Source of the DNA: JAEDES01 sp964616405
GTDB lineage: Bacteria > Bacillota_I > Bacilli_A > RF39 > UBA660
NCBI GenBank assembly: GCA_964616405.1
Contig: CAZTRE010000034.1
Location: forward strand, 1-11,874
DNA: 11,874 nucleotides
Direction: 5' to 3'
Part shown: in pieces, positions 1 to 7,076 of the stretch
Layout: every line of letters starts with the position of its first letter
Position numbering within the stretch: position 1 is the stretch's first letter
The notes under the pieces: generated by a model
What the model saw: the letters and a program-made list of their open reading frames with translations, nothing else
What the model was told of the DNA's origin: nothing
Databases searched by the model: none
Translations under genes and position numbers: made by a program

Positions 1-336
1 GTTGCTTTAATTAGAACATTGGCTATAAAACCTGATATCTTACTTTTAGATGAACCATTAAGTGCGCTTGATGCTCAGTCAAGACTGGCTATTGGAGAAG
101 ATATTTATAACATCATAAAACGGGAAGGAAAAACTGCTATTATGGTAAGTCATGATATTTCAGAATCAATTGCAATGTCTGATACTGTAGTAGTATTATC
201 TAAACGTCCTAGTGTTGTAAAGAATATTTACAATATTAAATTAGAAAATAAGTCCACACCAATTAAAAATCGTAGTGCAAAGAATTTTGCTTCTTATTAT
301 GAAAATATTTGGGGTGATTTGGATGTCCATATCTAA
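1..336 (+). CDS. ABC importer ATP-binding protein, 3' part only (SsuB/TauB/ThiZ type)
   Basis: This is the C-terminal 111 residues of an ABC ATPase. The frame is open from base 1, so the gene begins outside the window. Visible motifs are Walker B (LLLDEP, residues 14-19 of the fragment, with catalytic Glu18), the D-loop (SALD, 21-24) and the switch His (SHD, His51). The P-loop and the LSGGQ signature must lie just upstream. The short tail after the H-loop and the linked permease fit the nitrate/sulfonate/taurine or thiamine-precursor importer class (SsuB, TauB, ThiZ), in which a cytoplasmic ATPase dimer drives uptake. The stop overlaps the permease start by 14 bases, which suggests translational coupling. 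The substrate cannot be told, because the binding protein is not in view. Confidence 0.93.
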   Translation, partial: VALIRTLAIKPDILLLDEPLSALDAQSRLAIGEDIYNIIKREGKTAIMVSHDISESIAMSDTVVVLSKRPSVVKNIYNIKLENKSTPIKNRSAKNFASYYENIWGDLDVHI

Positions 337-1114
337 TGAAAAGAAAAGGTACTTAAATAAATTAAAACGCGAAAAGATTATCGTTATAGGTGTGAGAATA
401 TTAATACTAGTTGTTTTTCTAGGTATATGGGAGCTACTCGCAAGATTAAATATTATAAATACCTTTAGTTTTTCTTCACCAAGTCAGGTACTAAAAACAT
501 TAATTAGTTTAATTAAAAATGGTTCTTTATTTGAACATTTATGGGTTAGCTTTTATGAAGTTATTATTAGTTTTCTTCTATCTAGCATAATAGGTTTAAT
601 TATAGCTACAATTTTGTGGAATAGTAAAATTTTATCAAAGATTATCGATCCATATCTTACAGTACTTAACTCGCTACCAAAAGTGGCTCTTGGCCCATTA
701 ATAATTATTTGGGTTGGAGCAAGTACAAATTCCATAATTTTTATGTCTTTATTAATCAGTACATTTATTACAATAATTAATATATATAATGGATTTGATA
801 GTACAGATGCGGCATATCTTACGCTAATGAATAGTTTTAAGGCGACAAAACGCCAAATCTTTACAAAAGTTGTTTTACCTAGTAATCTAGTAAATATTGT
901 AAGTGCATTAAAAATCAATATTTCAATGAACTTAATTGGCGTTATTATGGGAGAATTATTGGTGTCAAAAGCAGGGATTGGGTATCTGATTATGTATGGT
1001 TCTCAAGTATTTAATATTAATTTAGTTATTACAGGAGTATTTATTTTAGGAGTCCTTTCTTATTTAATGTATTTTGTTATTGATAAATTAGAGAAATTAG
1101 TGAGTAATAGATAG
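323..1114 (+). CDS. ABC importer permease (SsuC/TauC/ThiX type, BPD_transp_1)
   Basis: This 263-residue membrane permease partners the upstream ATPase. Hydrophobic segments lie at about 19-40, 75-99, 123-131, 137-157, 199-213 and 234-253, giving the usual six-helix layout. The cytoplasmic coupling (EAA-like) loop is at about 170-187 (core FKATKRQIF, ending VVLP), followed by the conserved GELLVSKAGIGYL region that is typical of the SsuC/ThiX family. The length is normal. I chose the ATG at 323 because GGTGA (313-317) sits five bases before it. An ATG 48 bases upstream would need a long overlap with the ATPase gene and lacks a good ribosome binding site. The gene is last in its operon and is followed by a terminator. 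Substrate is unknown; sulfonates, nitrate, pyrimidine or thiamine precursors are family possibilities. Confidence 0.92.
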   Translation: MSISNEKKRYLNKLKREKIIVIGVRILILVVFLGIWELLARLNIINTFSFSSPSQVLKTLISLIKNGSLFEHLWVSFYEVIISFLLSSIIGLIIATILWNSKILSKIIDPYLTVLNSLPKVALGPLIIIWVGASTNSIIFMSLLISTFITIINIYNGFDSTDAAYLTLMNSFKATKRQIFTKVVLPSNLVNIVSALKINISMNLIGVIMGELLVSKAGIGYLIMYGSQVFNINLVITGVFILGVLSYLMYFVIDKLEKLVSNR

Positions 1115-1123
1115 ATTGTTAAA

Positions 1124-1165
1124 AACAAAACGACTTAATTTTTTAATAAGTCGTTTTTGTTGTTT
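1124..1165. terminator. Bidirectional intrinsic terminator between permease and phosphoglycerol transferase-like gene
   Basis: The arms are 1125-1137 (ACAAAACGACTTA) and 1147-1160 (TAAGTCGTTTTTGT), pairing with one bulged T around a 9-base A/T loop. A T-rich tract follows on the + strand, and a T-rich tract also follows the hairpin on the - strand. It lies just after the permease stop and beyond the stop of the convergent - strand gene, so it can serve both. Confidence 0.85.
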
Positions 1166-1198
1166 TATTAGGCAATCTTTATATAATATTACTTATAT

Positions 1199-2623
1199 CT
1201 ATTTATAGGCTAAGACGTTATTGTTATAAAAACTTGAGCGCTTATCTAATTCCTTTGAGACATATTTGTACCCTTTTTCTTCAATTAAGGTTTTTTTAGA
1301 TGAATATAAGTTTGTCCCTAAGGCTAAGCGATTCCCTTCAATTTCTGCTCCCAATGAAGCTAGAGTTGTTGGGAACATATCGAGAGTTGAAAATTTCCTA
1401 TTGGTAGTTTTGGTTGCCTCAACATCTGAGTTAATTATAACATTATAAATGGTTCGTTCATAATCTTCTGGCACATTTTTAAAATAATCGGCATCCATAC
1501 TTAGATGATCTCCTACTAATATTACTACTGTATCATCGTAAAAATCTTGTTTTTCTAACCATTCAAGAAATTCTTTTACTTTGGTATCGGCACAACTGAT
1601 GACATTGGAATATTGATCATCATATTTCTTGGCACAAGTTGAAGCTAGATATCCATCTTCAAAGTGCGTATCTACTGTTAACATGGTGTAGTTAAATGGT
1701 TCAGCTTGTTTCACAATTTCTGTTAGCTGAATTTTGGCATAATCGAATAGTGTATCATCGTCAAATCCCCACCAAACGATATCATCTTCGGTCATTTTCT
1801 TTTTTGTAATAGCTGTATTTAAATCGTATATTTCATAATCACCATGTTGTTTGAAATATTGCTTACGACAACCATAATTAGAATCAGAGCCTAATAGTAA
1901 ATAGTTATGATAATTATTTTCTTTTAAAATATCCCCTAGTGTTTTTGTATTTGGAAAAAAATTATTAAAATCTATTATTCCATTACTACTTACATTAATC
2001 TTTAGAGGAAGGCCACTTGTTTGCCCTACCATGGCGGCTGCTGTCCAAGCAGTTCCATTTAAAGGAAGAGCGCCTCCTTGTTTTTTTGTATTAGAAAAGT
2101 TAGTATTATTTTTAGTTAATTTAGTTAAATTTGGAATTAAGTTTTCATTATTTAAACCATTATTTTGTTTATTTGAATAAGAATTTTCCATAGATTCTAA
2201 ATAAATATAGATGAGATTCTTCTTATTTTCTGGAAATACTATATTGACATTTTTTGTTTCAACATAATTTTCTTCAATAAAATTAGAATGTTTTATTTGA
2301 TTTACTATATATGTAAAAACATTGATTTTATATAACGCTATTAATAATACAATAATAAATAAACTTATATTGATGATGCGCTTTTTGTTAGAAAAATATT
2401 TATCTGTTACTAGTGCAATTATTACTCCAACAATTATGCCGGGCAAAAAAACAGATATACCAAGAGATTCAAAACTTTGAGTACTAATTCCACCTAAGGG
2501 AACTAATAAATGGAAGAACATTTCATCTCCTGTAAAATTACCATAAGTTCTTTTTGCCCAAAAAGCTGCAAAAAATAAACAACTTATTAATATATTTATT
2601 ATATAATGACCAACCTTTTTCAT
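1199..2623 (-). CDS. MdoB/LtaS-family membrane phosphoglycerol transferase-like (sulfatase fold)
   Basis: This 474-residue enzyme has an N-terminal membrane region (helices near 6-23, 56-73 and 84-106) and a C-terminal extracytoplasmic alkaline-phosphatase/sulfatase-fold domain from about 134. Active-site features are visible: the metal-binding Glu in LESMENS (Glu143), a probable nucleophile Thr191 in GTAWT, His320 in TVDTHFEDGY, and Asp372-His373 in VGDHLSMDAD. Family members move glycerol phosphate from phosphatidylglycerol to lipoteichoic acid or to glucans. The GTAWT...SGLPL segment resembles MdoB/OpgB more than classical LtaS. The protein is shorter than LtaS (about 600 or more residues, five helices). 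AAGGTGAG lies three bases before the ATG. The gene is monocistronic, between a divergent promoter region and a bidirectional terminator. The exact acceptor is inference. Confidence 0.85.
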   Translation of the reverse strand: MKKVGHYIINILISCLFFAAFWAKRTYGNFTGDEMFFHLLVPLGGISTQSFESLGISVFLPGIIVGVIIALVTDKYFSNKKRIINISLFIIVLLIALYKINVFTYIVNQIKHSNFIEENYVETKNVNIVFPENKKNLIYIYLESMENSYSNKQNNGLNNENLIPNLTKLTKNNTNFSNTKKQGGALPLNGTAWTAAAMVGQTSGLPLKINVSSNGIIDFNNFFPNTKTLGDILKENNYHNYLLLGSDSNYGCRKQYFKQHGDYEIYDLNTAITKKKMTEDDIVWWGFDDDTLFDYAKIQLTEIVKQAEPFNYTMLTVDTHFEDGYLASTCAKKYDDQYSNVISCADTKVKEFLEWLEKQDFYDDTVVILVGDHLSMDADYFKNVPEDYERTIYNVIINSDVEATKTTNRKFSTLDMFPTTLASLGAEIEGNRLALGTNLYSSKKTLIEEKGYKYVSKELDKRSSFYNNNVLAYK

Positions 2624-2639
2624 TTTCTCACCTTGTTTA

Positions 2640-2648
2640 ATTATATCA
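2640..2648 (-). promoter_or_regulatory. Extended -10 promoter of the MdoB/LtaS-like gene
   Basis: The - strand reads TGATATAAT, a perfect extended -10, only 17 bases before the start codon. No TTGACA-like -35 is present at 16-18 bases; the region upstream is A/T only and holds a perfect 7-4-7 inverted repeat (2663-2680). If this promoter is used, the leader would be about 11 bases long with the ribosome binding site at its 5' end. Confidence 0.5.
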
Positions 2649-2772
2649 CTTTTTCGACTTTTTTTATATAAAAATATAAAGAGTAATGGTAGCTTTTATT
2701 ACTTAATATTTTAAATACCAGAGGTAACTTTGAAGAAATTAGTTAGTATTATTTCAAATAAGTAGATGAATG

Positions 2773-2781
2773 TGATAAAAT
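2773..2781 (+). promoter_or_regulatory. Extended -10 promoter of the HAD gene
   Basis: The + strand reads TGATAAAAT, an extended -10 with one mismatch in the hexamer, 24 bases before the ATG at 2806. Upstream there is only a poor -35 candidate (TTTCAA at 2752-2757, spacing 18). The promoter lies in the 182-base divergent region between this gene and the MdoB/LtaS-like gene. Nothing else in that region is convincing. Confidence 0.5.
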
Positions 2782-2805
2782 AAATACTAGTTGAAAGGAG
2801 TTCTT

Positions 2806-3537
2806 ATGGATAAATATAAAGTTTTAATATTTGATTTGGATGATACATTGATTGATAATTTGGAAAATGTAAGATATGCATATACTAAAATGATTGAATC
2901 TGTCGGAGAAAAATATTCTGAAGAAGGATTTAAAAAATGGTATCAAATAGATAAAAAATTTTGGAAAGATTGGCAAGACGGTTTAATAGAATTACCTGAA
3001 CATTAAAAAAAAGAAACGGGTAAAAAGAGTGAGGAATTTTTGAATTGGTTAAGAGCTCAAAGAGTATTAATCTACTTTGATAATTGCGTCAGTTTAGAAA
3101 AAGCCATAGCGTTAAATACTCTATTTATGAATTCATTAACTGAGGTTGTCGTAGCTATAGAAGGTACTTATGATATATTAAAATACTTAAAAGAAAAATA
3201 TTATATTATTGTCGCTACGAATGGTCCTAAAATTGCAACAAAAGATAAACTTGCCAAGATTGGGTGCTTAGATTTAGTAAATGAAGTTTTGTCTGCTGAT
3301 ATGTTTGGATATATGAAACCAAGAAAAGAATTTTTTGATGCAATCCAAAACCTATTAAAAAATTATAATAATGAAGAATATTTAATTATTGGTGATTCAC
3401 TTAAATCTGATGTTGGCTTTGCCACGAATTGTAACTTTGATAGTTGTTGGTTTAATAAAAATAATGAGAATTTAACTGAACCATATAAACCAACTATGGT
3501 TATAAAAGATTTAAAAGAAATAAAAAAATTACTATAA
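2806..3537 (+). pseudogene. YjjG-type HAD phosphatase, interrupted by one in-frame TAA
   Basis: Read through the TAA at 3004-3006 (codon 67), this is a continuous 243-codon frame of normal length for YjjG-type HAD hydrolases, which dephosphorylate nucleoside monophosphates and other small phosphates in the cytosol. Motif I is FDLDDTL (nucleophile Asp10, Asp12), motif II VATNG (Thr138), the motif III Lys is near 171 in MKPRKEFF, and motif IV is GDSLKSD (Asp197, Asp202). No base need be added or removed, so this is a point nonsense change in the cap region (ELPEH, stop, KKETGKK). The start is the ATG preceded by AAGGAG (2795-2800). The upstream piece holds only motif I. The downstream piece could in principle restart at TTG 3040 after GTGAGGAA, but would lack the nucleophile. 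It is a recent pseudogene, a sequencing or assembly error, or less likely read-through. Confidence 0.85.
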
Positions 3538-3560
3538 TATTATATTTTTATACCAAAACA

Positions 3561-3590
3561 AAAAGGGTTTATAAAAACTCTTTTAATTTT
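3561..3590. terminator. Bidirectional intrinsic terminator between HAD gene and FIST gene
   Basis: The arms are AAAAGGGTTT (3561-3570) and AAACTCTTTT (3575-3584), with one G-T pair and a 4-base loop. T-rich tracts follow on both strands. The stop codon of the - strand FIST gene (3583-3585) overlaps one arm. The hairpin therefore ends both convergent units. Confidence 0.75.
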
Positions 3591-4770
3591 TTCCAAAAGC
3601 AGTAAAAGAAAGCATTAAACCTCCACATATATTGGCGGAATGTTCATCATAGCCATATTCACCAAAGGTAAAAGCCGTGATAAAAGGTACCCCTTTAGCT
3701 TCTTTTACTAGTTGCTCATGAACTTCATTAATTCTACTACCAATTCCTAATTTTCTGCCACCACAATGCATTAACACATAAGCGGCTGGTTCAGCATATA
3801 GTTGTTTTCTTACATTTTTTAAGGTATTGCCAGTTGAATTTATTAATTCATCAACTGTTGCTTCTAATTGTATAATAGCAGTTTTAGGAACCACTTTATT
3901 TCCTAAGGTGATTGTATCATCGGTTGTTGTTTTTGTTCCCATATCATTACCGAACATTGGATGACGAACAATAGTTAAATTTCCTAACGGATCTTTTATA
4001 CCTAGTGGTTTTGTGATTGATGCTTGTAAAAGATTCGATCCCTTTAATTTTTCTGGTGGAACATTAATCCATGATGCATATTTTTTTAGAGCAGAAACTT
4101 TATCTATTGAAACTAAATTACGATCACTTTCTACCTCTGTTATTAAACCTATATTATCAGTTTCCTTGTAATCTCCTGTAAAGGCAGTTACTATTTCACT
4201 GTCAGTATAAAAGAAAGCTACGGCAACTCCATCTGTAAAGACTTTATCATTACAAATTATTTTCCATTTACCTTCAACTGTATCATCAGCAGCACTTCCA
4301 CCAAACATTGGTACTCTACCAATTACATCTTGAATTCCCATCAGATATTCTTCTTCTTGTCGTGGGCTAGCTACCATGTAGAAGTATGCTGGTGCCCTAG
4401 TTGATTTAGCATTTTGAACAGCCTGAATAGCTACTTTTCTTCCAATGGCTCTTGCATCTTTTCCGGCTTCATGACAAGCAAGACCTACTGTTAGGTTTTC
4501 ATCATCTAACATAAGCATACCGGCAAAACCATTTTCTGATGTAACAACTTTTTCTGGAACAATAATGGCACCGCTGCTTGTACAACCAATTATTGGTGTT
4601 TTTGTAATGTTTTTTATACCTTTTATAACTTCTTTAATATCATTTTTTACTGAAGTAAATAGGAAGCCTAACTTTGGATTGGTTAGTTTTTGTAATGAAT
4701 TGGTGGCAGTTTCTTGACCAGTTATATAACTGTCTTGGTCTACACTATAACCAACATTTGATTTTAACAT
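3583..4770 (-). CDS. Stand-alone FIST-domain protein (FIST_N + FIST_C)
   Basis: This is a 395-residue soluble protein with no signal peptide or membrane segment. The N-terminal FIST domain spans roughly 34-210, with family landmarks IIGCTSSGAI (60-69) and VPMFGGSAADD (153-163). FIST_C covers roughly 225-390, with the late conserved segment TAFTFGEYGYDEHSAN (365-380). FIST domains are predicted ligand-sensing modules, often fused to kinase or chemotaxis outputs. Here there is no output domain, so the protein may act by binding a partner or have an unrecognised activity. It starts 19 bases after fucO, with GAGGTG four bases before the ATG, so the two genes are almost surely co-transcribed. A link to aldehyde or alcohol metabolism is inference from that pairing. 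The family call is firm; the function is unknown. Confidence 0.88.
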   Translation of the reverse strand: MLKSNVGYSVDQDSYITGQETATNSLQKLTNPKLGFLFTSVKNDIKEVIKGIKNITKTPIIGCTSSGAIIVPEKVVTSENGFAGMLMLDDENLTVGLACHEAGKDARAIGRKVAIQAVQNAKSTRAPAYFYMVASPRQEEEYLMGIQDVIGRVPMFGGSAADDTVEGKWKIICNDKVFTDGVAVAFFYTDSEIVTAFTGDYKETDNIGLITEVESDRNLVSIDKVSALKKYASWINVPPEKLKGSNLLQASITKPLGIKDPLGNLTIVRHPMFGNDMGTKTTTDDTITLGNKVVPKTAIIQLEATVDELINSTGNTLKNVRKQLYAEPAAYVLMHCGGRKLGIGSRINEVHEQLVKEAKGVPFITAFTFGEYGYDEHSANICGGLMLSFTAFGKN

Positions 4771-4789
4771 ATTACACCTCTTATCTTAA

Positions 4790-5941
4790 TTAAAATGCTT
4801 CTTTATAAATTTCAATAATATCTTCAACAGTAACTTCTCTTGGATTACCTGGTGTACATGCATCATTTATTGCTTGTTTAGCAAGGGTTGGAATCATTTC
4901 TTCGTCAACTCCGATTTCTCTAAGTGTTTGAGGAATTCCTAAACTTACAGAAAGTTTTTTTACGGCCTCTACTACTTTATCAACAGCCTCTTCATCTGTT
5001 GTACTTGCCATATCTAAACCGAAAGCATTCCCCATATTTCTATATAAATCTGGACAAACCTTACCATTAAATCTTAATACGTGTGGTAAAAGTAGGGCAT
5101 TAGCTACTCCATGTGGGGTATCGAAGTATGCGCCAAGTGAATGAGCCATTGAGTGAACAATGCCTAAACCAACATTTGAAAATCCCATTCCTGCGATATA
5201 TTGGGCATAACCCATTTTTTCTACCGCTACTGGATCCTTATCGTTAGCTGCGGCTGCTAGATTTTTATAAATTAATGACATTGCATTAATATGGAACATA
5301 TCAGGAATCAACCATCCAGCCTTTGTGATATATCCTTCCATGGCATGAGTTAGTGCATCCATACCGGTTGAAGCTGCTAGGCTCTTTGGCATTTTTTGCA
5401 TTAAATCCGGATCGATAATTGCTACTTCTGGAATATCATGCGGATCAACACATACCATTTTTTTAGTTTGTTTGTCATCAGTAATTACATAATTAATTGT
5501 AACTTCTGCGGCAGTTCCAGCTGTTGTTGGTAAAGCAATAATTGGTAATGCTTTATTTTGAGTATTAGCAACACCATCTAAGCTTACTACGTCTTCAAAT
5601 TCTGGGTTAGTCATAATGATACCAATTGCCTTGGCCGTGTCAATTACACTTCCACCACCGACTGCGACAATTGCATCAACATTATTGGTTCTTGCAATAG
5701 CTAATCCGTCTTGAACATTCTTAACATTTGGATTGGGTTTTACTCCATCAAATATAAAATATTCAATAGTAGCCTTATCAAATTCGTCTGTAACCATTTC
5801 TGCTACTTTTGCGTCAATTAATGTACGATCAGTAACTAATAATATTTTTTCGAAACCTCTATTTTTTATTTCTTCAGCGGCTTTTTCTCTTGAGCCGCGT
5901 CCGAAATACGATGTTTCATTTAAAACAATTCTATTTGTCAT
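4790..5941 (-). CDS. fucO: Lactaldehyde reductase / 1,2-propanediol oxidoreductase (Fe-dependent alcohol dehydrogenase)
   Basis: This 383-residue cytosolic enzyme of the group III iron-dependent alcohol dehydrogenases interconverts lactaldehyde and (S)-1,2-propanediol with NAD(H) in anaerobic fucose/rhamnose breakdown. The sequence follows the FucO pattern along its whole length: an N-terminal RIVLNETSYFGRGS, the nucleotide-binding GGGS (95-98) with Asp101, then iron ligands Asp195 and His199 (MDALTHAMEGY), His263 and His277 (HSMAHSLGAYFDTPHGVANA), with the conserved His267. The C-terminus (CTPGNPREVTVEDI) is also FucO-like. Length equals the E. coli enzyme to within a residue or so. GGGAGG precedes the ATG by eight bases. 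No fucose or rhamnose genes are in view, so a broader role (other short aldehydes) is possible. It leads an operon with the FIST gene. Confidence 0.9.
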   Translation of the reverse strand: MTNRIVLNETSYFGRGSREKAAEEIKNRGFEKILLVTDRTLIDAKVAEMVTDEFDKATIEYFIFDGVKPNPNVKNVQDGLAIARTNNVDAIVAVGGGSVIDTAKAIGIIMTNPEFEDVVSLDGVANTQNKALPIIALPTTAGTAAEVTINYVITDDKQTKKMVCVDPHDIPEVAIIDPDLMQKMPKSLAASTGMDALTHAMEGYITKAGWLIPDMFHINAMSLIYKNLAAAANDKDPVAVEKMGYAQYIAGMGFSNVGLGIVHSMAHSLGAYFDTPHGVANALLLPHVLRFNGKVCPDLYRNMGNAFGLDMASTTDEEAVDKVVEAVKKLSVSLGIPQTLREIGVDEEMIPTLAKQAINDACTPGNPREVTVEDIIEIYKEAF

Positions 5942-5965
5942 ATTCTAGCCTCCCTATTATTTATA

Positions 5966-5974
5966 ATTATATCA
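5966..5974 (-). promoter_or_regulatory. Extended -10 promoter of fucO-FIST operon
   Basis: The - strand reads TGATATAAT, 24 bases before the fucO ATG. The nearest -35-like hexamers (ATTCCA or TTCCAA, spacing 17 or 16) match TTGACA at only three positions. A short dyad lies immediately upstream at 5996-6009. Confidence 0.6.
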
Positions 5975-5995
5975 CATATTTAATTTATTGGAATA

Positions 5996-6009
5996 TGTAT
6001 TTTCATACA
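5996..6009. promoter_or_regulatory. Inverted repeat TGTAT-N4-ATACA, possible operator of fucO
   Basis: This is a perfect 5-4-5 dyad centred about 44 bases upstream of the start site predicted from the fucO -10, just upstream of the -35 position. It begins TG and ends CA as a cre site does, but lacks the central CG of a CcpA site and does not resemble a Rex site (TTGTGA...TCACAA). It is short and sits beside the tsaD terminator, so chance is a real alternative. Confidence 0.3.
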
Positions 6010-6030
6010 AAAAAAGCACATCTGTGCTTT
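6009..6030 (-). terminator. Intrinsic terminator of tsaD operon
   Basis: On the - strand the hairpin has arms AAAGCAC and GTGCTTT with a 4-base loop and ends in a run of seven T. The tsaD stop codon (6029-6031) overlaps the first arm. Confidence 0.85.
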
Positions 6031-7036
6031 ATACTAATTTATCCTGTGATTTTGAATTTAAGGTTAAATCTGCACGACGGCCATCTAAGTAAGCATAGTA
6101 ACCGGCTGCGGCAATCATGGTAGCATTATCTGTACAATATTTCATTGGTGGGATAGATAAATTGACTTTTAAATCCTCAGCAATCCTTGTTATTTCATCT
6201 CTTAATCCTTGATTAGCGGCTACGCCACCAGCAACAATAACAGTCTTAATATTTTTATCAATAATAGCTTTTTTTACCTTTGTAGTAATTGATTCGATAG
6301 CTACTTTTTGGAATGTTGCAGCAAGGTCTTCGTGATTAAGCGTATTCCCACGTTGTTCCTCATTATGGGCTAAGTTAATTACGGCGCTTTTTAAGCCACT
6401 AAATGAGAAGTTGTAACTTTCATCTTTTAGCGGTACTGGTAATTTATAGGCATTGGGATTTCCTATTTTAGCAAGTTTATCAATCTTTGGTCCACCTGGG
6501 TATTCTAGACCAATTACACGAGCTACTTTATCATAACATTCACCAATGGCGTCATCTAATGTTCCACCCAATTTATTAAAGGTATAATGCTTTGGCATTT
6601 CTATAATTTCAGTATGTCCTCCACTAACAACTATGGCTAGAAGTGGAAATGTTAATTCTTTGACAAGGCTATTGGCATAAATGTGTCCAGCTATATGATG
6701 AACTGGAATTAAGGGTTTGTTATGAATAAAGGCTAATGTCTTGGCAGCTTCTAACCCAATTAATAATGAGCCTATTAACCCCGGTCCATAAGTAATCGCT
6801 ATAGCATCGATATCGTCCATTGTCATATGGGCTTTTTCTAAACATTCCTCTAAAACTATCGTAATATTTTTTACGTGATGACGACTAGCAATTTCTGGTA
6901 CTACACCACCAAAATCCTTATGAACGTCAATTTGTGAGGAAATAATGGTAGCAATTTCTTCGGTACCATTTTTTACGATTGAGGCACTTGTTTCATCACA
7001 ACTGCTTTCAATTCCTAATATATATGTATCTTTCAT
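6029..7036 (-). CDS. tsaD: tRNA N6-adenosine threonylcarbamoyltransferase TsaD
   Basis: TsaD (Kae1/Gcp/YgjD) transfers the threonylcarbamoyl group from threonylcarbamoyl-AMP to A37 of tRNAs that read ANN codons, working with TsaB and TsaE in the cytosol. The 335-residue length is typical. Visible are the ASKHA ATPase start (ILGIESSCDETS), the HIAGH metal site (His114, His118, HxxxH spacing), the SGGHTE loop (138-143), the FSFSGLKSA segment (210-218), GGVAAN (270-275) and the third metal ligand in CTDNA (Asp303). AAGGTG lies before the ATG. It sits 40 bases after the unknown 144-residue gene and probably shares its transcript, apart from tsaE-tsaB-rimI further upstream. A terminator overlaps its stop codon. 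Confidence 0.97.
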   Translation of the reverse strand: MKDTYILGIESSCDETSASIVKNGTEEIATIISSQIDVHKDFGGVVPEIASRHHVKNITIVLEECLEKAHMTMDDIDAIAITYGPGLIGSLLIGLEAAKTLAFIHNKPLIPVHHIAGHIYANSLVKELTFPLLAIVVSGGHTEIIEMPKHYTFNKLGGTLDDAIGECYDKVARVIGLEYPGGPKIDKLAKIGNPNAYKLPVPLKDESYNFSFSGLKSAVINLAHNEEQRGNTLNHEDLAATFQKVAIESITTKVKKAIIDKNIKTVIVAGGVAANQGLRDEITRIAEDLKVNLSIPPMKYCTDNATMIAAAGYYAYLDGRRADLTLNSKSQDKLV

Positions 7037-7076
7037 CTACAACACCTTCTTGTTTTTCTATAAATTTCAGTATAAT

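Noticed and set aside
275..322. A longer N-terminus for the permease beginning at the ATG at 275
   Set aside because: It would overlap the ATPase gene by 62 bases and has no good ribosome binding site. The ATG at 323 has GGTGA at proper spacing, and the protein then begins like family members.
553..918. A - strand open frame opposite the permease gene
   Set aside because: Antisense shadow of a conserved membrane protein gene, with no recognisable domain. The same holds for the small + strand open frames lying opposite the - strand genes, such as 5733-5948, 8376-8651 and 10406-10759.
2682..2703. Weak inverted repeat AGTAAT...ATTACT in the divergent intergenic region
   Set aside because: Six A/T-rich base pairs with a 10-base loop and no T-tract; expected by chance at this composition.
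2717..2727. Short palindrome TACC-AGA-GGTA upstream of the HAD promoter
   Set aside because: Four base pairs only, with no second copy and no known operator match.
3040..3537. The downstream half of the HAD gene as an independent gene starting at TTG
   Set aside because: It lacks motif I with the nucleophilic Asp, is in the same frame as the upstream half, and the two together make a normal full-length HAD protein. Restart is possible but not supported as a functional gene.
5890..6123. A + strand open frame spanning the fucO start and the tsaD end
   Set aside because: It crosses the fucO promoter and the tsaD terminator, and codes for a low-complexity sequence without family features.
7069..7074. 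TATACT as a separate tsaD promoter
   Set aside because: It has no TG extension and no -35, unlike every other start in the window. Co-transcription from 7537-7545 is simpler.
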